Origin: [Streptosporangium] indianense
GTDB lineage: Bacteria > Actinomycetota > Actinomycetes > Streptomycetales > Streptomycetaceae
Direction of reading: 5' to 3'
DNA length: 64,000 nucleotides
Assembly: GCF_021474405.1 (NCBI RefSeq)
Contig: NZ_JAKEIO010000022.1
Span: 1 to 64,000, forward strand
Made by a program: the position numbers and the translations under genes. Shown here piece after piece: positions 58,593-64,000 of this stretch (positions are counted from its first letter, which is position 1; each line of letters starts with the position of its first letter). The notes beneath the pieces are model-generated. The model searched no databases and had not been told where the DNA came from. It saw only the letters and a program-made list of their open reading frames with translations.

Positions 58593-61500
58593 TCATGCTG
58601 GCAGCCAGCGGCGCACGCAGGCCATGAGGTCGCGCGTATCGACGGGCTTGGTGACGTAGTCGCTGGCACCCGAGGCGAGGCTCTTGTCCCTGTCACCCGG
58701 CATCGCCTTCGCCGTGACGGCGATGATGGGCAGCTCGGCGTACTGCGGCATGCGGCGGATCTCGGCCGTCGCGGTGTAGCCGTCCATCTCCGGCATCATC
58801 ACGTCCATCAGAACGAGGGCGACGTCCGGGTTGTTCACGAGCGTCTCGATGCCTCTGCGTCCGTTCTCGGCGTGCAGGACGCGGAAGCCGTGCAGCTCCA
58901 GGATCCCGCTCAGCGCGAAGAGGTTGCGCGCGTCGTCGTCGACGACGAGGACGGTACGGCCGGCCGACGCGTCCTGGACGGCGGGCGGCGTCAGTTGCTG
59001 CGGCCCCTCCGTGCGGACGAGGGAGAGCACGTCCCCGGGCTCCTCCGCGGACAGGTGCAGGGCGATGCGCTCCCGCAGTTCGTCGAGGCTGGACAGCAGC
59101 TCCAGGGCGCCGCCCTCCGAGCGTGAACGCAGCGTCTCGTCCATGGGGGCGTCCGTGGGGTGGCTGCTGTGCACCAGCACCGGCACGCTGGTCAGCGCCG
59201 AGTCGCCCTCCAGCGCCTGGAGGAAGCGGGACGCCTCGTCGTCAGGCATGCCCAGCTCCAGGACGACGCAGTGGCACGGCTCGGAGGCGAGGGCACCGGC
59301 CGCCTCCTGCGCACCGACGGCGGTGATGATGTCCACGGCGGGCCGCTGGGCACCGTCCGTCCTGCCGTGCGTCAGGTCGGCCACCACGCTCTCCGCGACG
59401 AGGGTCAGCAGACCGCGCGACCGCTCCTCCACGACGAGCAGGCGCCGGGGCCGCGGGCCGGGCCCGATCTGGGGCACCGGCACGGAGCCGGCCAGTCCCT
59501 CCGGCACGGGCTCCGCCGGGACGCGCTCGAGGGGCCGGCCGGAGTGCAGCAGTTCCTCGAAGTCGGGGCGTGCCACGGGCAGGAACAGCGTGAACGTGCT
59601 GCCCTGGCCTGGCGTGCTGTGCACGGAGACGGCACCGCCGAGCAGCTGGGCGATCTCCCGCGTGATGGACAGGCCCAGACCGGTGCCGCCGTACTTCCGG
59701 CTGGTCGTGCCGTCCGCCTGCTGGAACGCACCGAAGATCGTCTCCAGGTGCTGCTCCGGAATGCCGATGCCGGTGTCCTTGACGCGGAAGGCGACCACCG
59801 AGGCGCCCCGCACGACGCCTTCGGGCACCTCGTCGTCGTCCGCGGGCTCGATGCTCAGCTCCACGCCGCCCTGCTCGGTGAACTTCACGGCGTTCGACAG
59901 CAGGTTGCGCAGGACCTGGCGGAGCCGGGAGTCGTCCGTGAGCACGTCCGCCGGCGCGCCGGGCGCGGTCGTCACGGTGAACTCCAGGCTCTTCTGCGTC
60001 GTCATCGGCCGGAAGGTGGCCTCCACGTACTCGATGAGCTGGCGCAGCGTCACCCGCTCGGGCGTGACGTCCATCTTCCCGGCCTCGACCTTCGACAGGT
60101 CGAGGATGTCGTTGATCAACTGGAGCAGGTCCGACCCGGCGGAGTGGATGATCTGGGCGTACTCGACCTGCTTGGGCGTGAGGTTGCGGGACGGGTTCTG
60201 CGCGAGCAACTGGGCGAGGATCAGCAGGCTGTTGAGCGGGGTGCGCAGTTCGTGGCTCATGTTGGCCAGGAACTCCGACTTGTACTTCGAGGCCAGCGAC
60301 AGCTGCTGGGCGCGTGTCTCCAGCTCCTGGCGGGCCTGCTCGATCTGCAGGTTCTTCGCCTCGATGTCCCGGTTCTGCGCGACCAGCAGTGAGGCCTTCT
60401 CCTCCAGTTCGGCGTTGGAGCGCTGCAGTTCCTCCTGCTGGACCTGCAACTCGGTGGACCGGGCCTGGAGTTCGACGGTGAGGCGCTGCGACTCGACGAG
60501 CAGCTCGTCGGTGCGGGCGTTGGCCACGATGGTGTTGACGTTGACGCCGATGGTCTCCATCAGCTGCGCCAGGAAGTCCCGGTGGATCTGGGTGAAGGGG
60601 GTGACCGACGCCAGCTCGATGACGCCGAGGACCTGGCCCTCCACCACGATGGGCAGCAGCACCAGCGCGGAGGGCACCACCTGGCCGAGTCCCGAGGAGA
60701 TGGTCACGTAGCCGTCCGGCAGCTCCTCCACCATGATGGTGCGCCGGCTGCGGGCGGCCTGGCCGACCAGGGTACGGCCGAAGGCGATGCGGGAGGGCCG
60801 GTTGCTCTCCTCCGGGTAGCCGTAGGAGCCGACGAGCCGCAGTTCGGGCCCGTCCTCGCCGTCCTCGGCGAGGTAGAAGGCGCCGTACTGGGCCGACACC
60901 AGCGGGACCAGCTCGTCCATGATCAGCTCGGCGACCACGGGCAGGTCGCGGTGGCCCTGCATCAGGCTCGAGATCCGCGCGAGGTTCGTCTTGAGCCAGT
61001 CCTGCTCCTGGTTGGCCCGGGTGGTCTCGCGCAGGGACTCCACCATCGAGTTGATGTTGTCCTTGAGCTCGGCGACCTCGCCGGACGCCTCCACGTTGAT
61101 CGACCGGGTCAGGTCGCCCTCGGCGACGGCGCTGGTGACCTCGGCGATCGCGCGGACCTGGCGGGTGAGGTTGCCGGCCAGTTCGTTGACGTTCTCCGTG
61201 AGGCGCTTCCAGGTGCCGGAGACACCCTCGACCTCGGCCTGTCCGCCGAGGCGTCCCTCGGTGCCGACCTCACGGGCGACACGGGTGACCTCGTCGGCGA
61301 AGGCCGACAGCTGGTCGACCATGGTGTTGATCGTCGTCTTGAGTTCGAGGATCTCGCCGCGGGCGTCCACGTCGATCTTCTTCGACAGGTCGCCCCGGGC
61401 CACCGCGGTCGTCACCAGCGCGATGTTGCGCACCTGGCCGGTGAGGTTGTTGGCCATCGAGTTGACGTTGTCGGTGAGGTCCTTCCAGGTGCCGGCGACG

Positions 61501-62864
61501 TTCGGCACGTGCGCCTGGCCGCCGAGACGTCCCTCGGTGCCGACCTCGCGGGCGACACGCGTGACCTCGTCGGCGAAGGCCGAGAGCGTGTCGACCATCG
61601 TGTTGATGACCTCGGCCAGCGCCGCGACCTCGCCGGCCGCCTCGACGGTGATCCGCTGCGACAGGTCGCCGCGCGCCACGGCTGTGGCGACCTGGGCGAT
61701 GGAGCGGACCTGGCCGGTGAGGTTGGACGCCATCACGTTGACGTTGTCGGTGAGGTCCTTCCAGGTGCCCGACACCCCGCGGACCTGGGCCTGGCCGCCG
61801 AGCCGTCCCTCGGTGCCGACCTCGCGGGCGACACGGGTGACCTCGTCGGCGAACGCGGAGAGCTGGTCGACCATCGTGTTGATGGTGCTCTTCAGCTCCA
61901 GGATCTCCCCGCGCGCGTCCACGGTGATCTTCTGCGACAGGTCACCCTTGGCGACGGCCGTGGCCACCAGCGCGATGTTGCGGACCTGGCCGGTGAGGTT
62001 GCCGGCCATGAAGTTCACCGAGTCGGTCAGATCGCGCCAGGTGCCCTTGACGCCCTTGACGTCCGCCTGGCCACCTAGGCGTCCCTCGGTGCCGACCTCT
62101 CGGGCGACACGCGTGACCTCGTCGGCGAACGCCGAGAGCTGGTCGACCATCGTGTTGATCGTGCTCTTCAGCTCCAGGATCTCGCCCCGCGCGTCCACGG
62201 TGATCTTCTGCGACAGGTCGCCCTCCGCGACCGCCGTGGTCACCTGGGCGATGGAGCGGACCTGGCTGGTGAGGTTGCCTGCCATGTGGTTCACGGAGTC
62301 GGTCAGATCGCGCCAGACTCCGGCCACGCCGGGCACCTGCGCCTGGCCGCCGAGCCGTCCCTCACTGCCGACCTCGCGGGCGACACGGGTGACCTCGTCG
62401 GCGAACGCGGACAGCTGGTCGACCATCGTGTTGACGGTCTCCTTCAGCTGGAGGATCTCGCCGCGGGCGGGCACGTCGATCTTCTGGGAGAGGTCACCCT
62501 TGGCCACCGCCGTGGCCACCTGGGCGATGTCGCGGACCTGGGTGGTCAGGTTGCCCGCCATCGCGTTCACGGAGTCGGTCAGGTCGGCCCAGGTGCCGGA
62601 GACGCCGGGCACCTCCGCCTGGCCGCCGAGGGTGCCCTCGGTACCGACCTCGCGGGCCACGCGCGTGACTTCGGAGGTGAACACGGACAGCTGGTCGACC
62701 ATGCCGTTGAAGACCGTGGCGATGTCGCCCATGAGGCCGTCCGCGTCGTCCGGCAGGCGGGTACCGAAGTCCCCGTCGCGGACGGCCGTCAGACCGGCCA
62801 GCAGCCGACGCAACTCCTGGTCGCCCGGCACCGCGTCGACTACCCCAGTGCTGTCACTGGTCAT
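58593..62864 (-). CDS. Soluble hybrid histidine kinase with six HAMP-type repeats, GAF, and two receiver domains
   Basis: A 1423-residue kinase without membrane segments. Residues 55-606 are six 92-residue repeats of HAMP type (each MVDQLSAF...VTRVAREVG.. GGQA..GTW.DLTDNVN.MA.NL), the layout of a stacked signal-conducting rod. A GAF domain (about 640-780), a long coiled coil (780-860), HisKA with phospho-acceptor His871 (SHELRTPLN) and the ATPase ([18 protein letters not shown]) follow. A middle receiver-like domain (about 1140-1270) has lost the acidic pocket and the phospho-Asp (VVEERS, LELGMP). The last receiver (1302-1423) is intact with Asp1354 (LMDVMMP). OsaA-like kinases look similar. 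Confidence 0.93.
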   Translation of the reverse strand: MTSDSTGVVDAVPGDQELRRLLAGLTAVRDGDFGTRLPDDADGLMGDIATVFNGMVDQLSVFTSEVTRVAREVGTEGTLGGQAEVPGVSGTWADLTDSVNAMAGNLTTQVRDIAQVATAVAKGDLSQKIDVPARGEILQLKETVNTMVDQLSAFADEVTRVAREVGSEGRLGGQAQVPGVAGVWRDLTDSVNHMAGNLTSQVRSIAQVTTAVAEGDLSQKITVDARGEILELKSTINTMVDQLSAFADEVTRVAREVGTEGRLGGQADVKGVKGTWRDLTDSVNFMAGNLTGQVRNIALVATAVAKGDLSQKITVDARGEILELKSTINTMVDQLSAFADEVTRVAREVGTEGRLGGQAQVRGVSGTWKDLTDNVNVMASNLTGQVRSIAQVATAVARGDLSQRITVEAAGEVAALAEVINTMVDTLSAFADEVTRVAREVGTEGRLGGQAHVPNVAGTWKDLTDNVNSMANNLTGQVRNIALVTTAVARGDLSKKIDVDARGEILELKTTINTMVDQLSAFADEVTRVAREVGTEGRLGGQAEVEGVSGTWKRLTENVNELAGNLTRQVRAIAEVTSAVAEGDLTRSINVEASGEVAELKDNINSMVESLRETTRANQEQDWLKTNLARISSLMQGHRDLPVVAELIMDELVPLVSAQYGAFYLAEDGEDGPELRLVGSYGYPEESNRPSRIAFGRTLVGQAARSRRTIMVEELPDGYVTISSGLGQVVPSALVLLPIVVEGQVLGVIELASVTPFTQIHRDFLAQLMETIGVNVNTIVANARTDELLVESQRLTVELQARSTELQVQQEELQRSNAELEEKASLLVAQNRDIEAKNLQIEQARQELETRAQQLSLASKYKSEFLANMSHELRTPLNSLLILAQLLAQNPSRNLTPKQVEYAQIIHSAGSDLLQLINDILDLSKVEAGKMDVTPERVTLRQLIEYVEATFRPMTTQKSLEFTVTTAPGAPADVLTDDSRLRQVLRNLLSNAVKFTEQGGVELSIEPADDDEVPEGVVRGASVVAFRVKDTGIGIPEQHLETIFGAFQQADGTTSRKYGGTGLGLSITREIAQLLGGAVSVHSTPGQGSTFTLFLPVARPDFEELLHSGRPLERVPAEPVPEGLAGSVPVPQIGPGPRPRRLLVVEERSRGLLTLVAESVVADLTHGRTDGAQRPAVDIITAVGAQEAAGALASEPCHCVVLELGMPDDEASRFLQALEGDSALTSVPVLVHSSHPTDAPMDETLRSRSEGGALELLSSLDELRERIALHLSAEEPGDVLSLVRTEGPQQLTPPAVQDASAGRTVLVVDDDARNLFALSGILELHGFRVLHAENGRRGIETLVNNPDVALVLMDVMMPEMDGYTATAEIRRMPQYAELPIIAVTAKAMPGDRDKSLASGASDYVTKPVDTRDLMACVRRWLPA
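61047..62702. repeat. Six tandem 276-bp coding repeats (HAMP array)
   Basis: Six copies of a 276-bp unit in phase, counted from the repeated MVDQLS at residues 55, 147, 239, 331, 423 and 515 of the minus-strand kinase. Units two to five are especially similar, suggesting unequal crossing-over. The repeats make this stretch prone to assembly collapse. Confidence 0.92.
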
Positions 62865-62948
62865 GCGCACCCTCGTTCCGCTCCCCAAGAGCCCTCAAGC
62901 CGAGGACTCGGAACCCCCGGGCCTCGGAGCGGCCCGGTTGTCGTGCAT

Positions 62949-62992
62949 GCGTATTCCACGTTCACGGATGTGTATGCGATGTGGAAATACGC
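62949..62992. promoter_or_regulatory. Inverted repeat upstream of the hybrid kinase gene
   Basis: GCGTATTCCAC (62949-62959) is mirrored by GTGGAAATACGC (62981-62992), one base longer. The dyad is centred about 107 bp upstream of the kinase start, in an AT-richer stretch. It may be a binding site for a dimeric regulator, perhaps the winged-helix protein at 63645, or part of a promoter. Confidence 0.55.
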
Positions 62993-63132
62993 CGCAGGTT
63001 AACCCACATTTCCAGGCCCGAACAAAGCAGGTGCCGGCGCCCCCGGCCGAACTGCGTCATCGCACCTGGGACCCGTAGGCGACGGTGGCGGGAGGGCCGG
63101 GGGACGGCTCCATGAGAGCGGAGCGGGTCCGT

Positions 63133-63537
63133 TCAGGAGACGGCGGCGGCGTCGATGGAATCCCGCGTCTCCAGGAGGCTGTCGACTCCGGTCATCTCAC
63201 AGAGACGCTGAAGCTGCAAGGACGGCGCGACCACCCGAAGGACGCCCGTCTGGTGCGTGAGGATCAGCAGATTCAGCAGCGTCGAGTCCGCGAAGGCGAT
63301 GCCGGAGGCGTCCAGGATCACCTTCGGGTGCTTCCTGACGGCCGCCGCCATCGCGTCCGCCAATGGCGTGATCGAGTCCATGTCGTAGGAGCCGCGGGCG
63401 ATGATGACCCAGGCCCCGCGCCACTCGTACTGCACCACCGCGACCCCGTCCGGGGCGTGCGCGTCGGCCTGTTCCCACAGCACCTCGGCGCCGGTGTCGC
63501 GCGTGAGTGCCGGCATGCCGGTCTCGTCCCAAGGCAC
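63133..63537 (-). CDS. STAS-domain anti-anti-sigma factor (SpoIIAA/RsbV-like)
   Basis: A 134-residue single STAS domain. The phosphorylation site region is DASGIAFADSTLLNLLILTH, with the target Ser/Thr in ADSTLL; a Val/Ile-rich core follows. Its role is to bind an RsbW-like anti-sigma factor when unphosphorylated. The GTG at 63537 was chosen because AAGGAG lies 7 nt upstream; ATG 63516 lacks a site. It precedes the kinase gene by 268 bp in the same direction. With the PP2C protein it forms a likely partner-switch set. No RsbW-like gene is next to it in this segment. Confidence 0.9.
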   Translation of the reverse strand: MPWDETGMPALTRDTGAEVLWEQADAHAPDGVAVVQYEWRGAWVIIARGSYDMDSITPLADAMAAAVRKHPKVILDASGIAFADSTLLNLLILTHQTGVLRVVAPSLQLQRLCEMTGVDSLLETRDSIDAAAVS

Positions 63538-63644
63538 CTTCGGGCTCCTTCTATGGCTCTCCCCCAGGGGAGCACGTCCTGTGTTGCATGAAAAGTATGT
63601 CACGTATCTACGTTCGGGCAACGGTGCCCCTTAAAATGCTGCGC

Positions 63645-63974
63645 ATGGTCGCAGTGCCCGAGTCCCACAGCGGATGGACGTTCATCACCAGCCACGCGCG
63701 CGTACTGGCAGCCATTGCCGACAACCCGAACGCCCGCATCCGCGACATCGCCGCCCGCTGCCGTCTCACGGAACGCGCCGTCTCGCGGATCATTTCGGAT
63801 CTGGAGCAGGACGGCTACCTCTCCCACACCCGGGACGGCCGCACGAACACCTACCGGATCGAACCGGGCAAGGTGCTGCGCCACCCGGCCGAGGCCGGAC
63901 TTTCCGTGGCGTCCCTGCTCTCCCTGCTCGTGCAGGACGAGACCTCCCGCGTCCGGAAGCCCGTAGCCCCGTAG
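63645..63974 (+). CDS. Winged-helix (MarR/HTH_24-type) regulator, probably leaderless
   Basis: A 109-residue protein. Residues 20-75 form a winged helix-turn-helix (HARVLAAIADNPNARIRDIAARCRLTERAVSRIISDLEQDGYLSHTRDGRTNTYRI). A C-terminal amphipathic tail follows. No ribosome site is found for any start. A TAAAAT at 63632-63637 lies 7 nt before the ATG at 63645, where it would act as -10 box, making a leaderless mRNA; ATG 63636 is inside that box. It is divergent from the STAS gene and may regulate it. I recall this pair as common in Streptomyces. Stop at 63974, near the window end. Confidence 0.8.
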   Translation: MVAVPESHSGWTFITSHARVLAAIADNPNARIRDIAARCRLTERAVSRIISDLEQDGYLSHTRDGRTNTYRIEPGKVLRHPAEAGLSVASLLSLLVQDETSRVRKPVAP

Positions 63975-64000
63975 CCGGTCCGCCGGCCACGCGACTCCCG

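Noticed and set aside
61047..62702. CRISPR array or other non-coding repeat
   Set aside because: Repeats are 276 bp, contiguous, in frame and encode HAMP-type units. There are no spacers and no cas genes.
1..64000. Very many long open frames antisense to, or in other frames of, the listed genes
   Set aside because: In about 72% GC DNA, stop codons are rare in all frames. These products are Arg/Ala/Gly/Pro-rich, lack family motifs, ribosome sites and a strong third-position GC bias, and overlap genes with clear families.

Overview
The window is high-GC (about 72%) actinobacterial DNA that looks like Streptomyces. The evidence is the G/C-rich third codon positions, many GTG starts, a mycothiol gene (mshB), a SigE-like ECF sigma factor beside its anti-sigma factor and an HtrA-type protease, a DUF3117 gene, an actinobacterial succinate dehydrogenase operon, several RsbU/RsbW-type switch proteins and Streptomyces-style intergenic repeats. 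No rRNA, tRNA, CRISPR array, prophage or biosynthetic cluster was found.

Most important caveat: the window does not appear to be one continuous piece of genome. At 48951-48983 there is an Illumina Nextera (Tn5) adapter, one base short. Next to it lie a 10-nt index-like stretch (48941-48950) and a decayed P7 sequence running into poly-C (poly-G on the other strand). Every mismatch to P7 in that stretch is a G, the signature of two-colour sequencing chemistry. The segments 1-48861 and 48984-64000 were therefore probably joined artificially, and both genes at the join are truncated.

Left segment, in order. (1) 1-4081: a cell-envelope stress locus (htrA-like start, anti-sigma factor, ECF sigma factor, divergent O-methyltransferase with an apparent ATT start, DUF3117 protein). 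(2) 4467-15174: housekeeping genes (crotonase, DNA-3-methyladenine glycosylase I, DivIVA-like protein, FolP2-like protein, LOG protein, dapE, a lysozyme-fold protein, a 190-bp MITE, a secreted protein, dapC, a 7Fe ferredoxin, a GNAT protein, a SirB1-like protein). (3) 15264-18686: an ABC exporter plus sensor kinase and response regulator, four genes coupled by 4-nt overlaps with a perfect palindrome upstream. (4) 18830-25307: a G/P-rich anchored wall protein, mshB, small membrane proteins and an S9 peptidase. (5) 25517-36994: a five-gene oligopeptide importer, typA, a lipoprotein and a second peptide-binding lipoprotein. (6) 37283-41198: a coiled-coil protein and the succinate dehydrogenase operon. 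(7) 41187-48861: a GH18-like protein, a PAS-GAF-PP2C-HATPase regulator with a paralogous HATPase, a NUDIX hydrolase, a SPOR-like peptide, a GntR regulator and a septum-formation-family protein cut by the join.

Right segment. (8) 48984-53217: a high-affinity [NiFe]-hydrogenase operon of the group 1h (former group 5) type, with its large subunit truncated by the join. (9) 53414-55859: a small membrane protein, a malic enzyme and the last 32 codons of a lost aldehyde dehydrogenase. (10) 55913-64000: a signalling cluster with an ANTAR-GAF-PAS-PP2C phosphatase, a 1423-residue soluble hybrid kinase with six near-identical 92-residue HAMP-type repeats, a STAS anti-anti-sigma protein and a probably leaderless winged-helix regulator.

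The strongest observations are the adapter chimera, the MITE, the ATT start, the aldehyde dehydrogenase remnant, the palindromic operator of the ABC/two-component operon and the HAMP-array kinase cluster. I found no convincing wholly new system.
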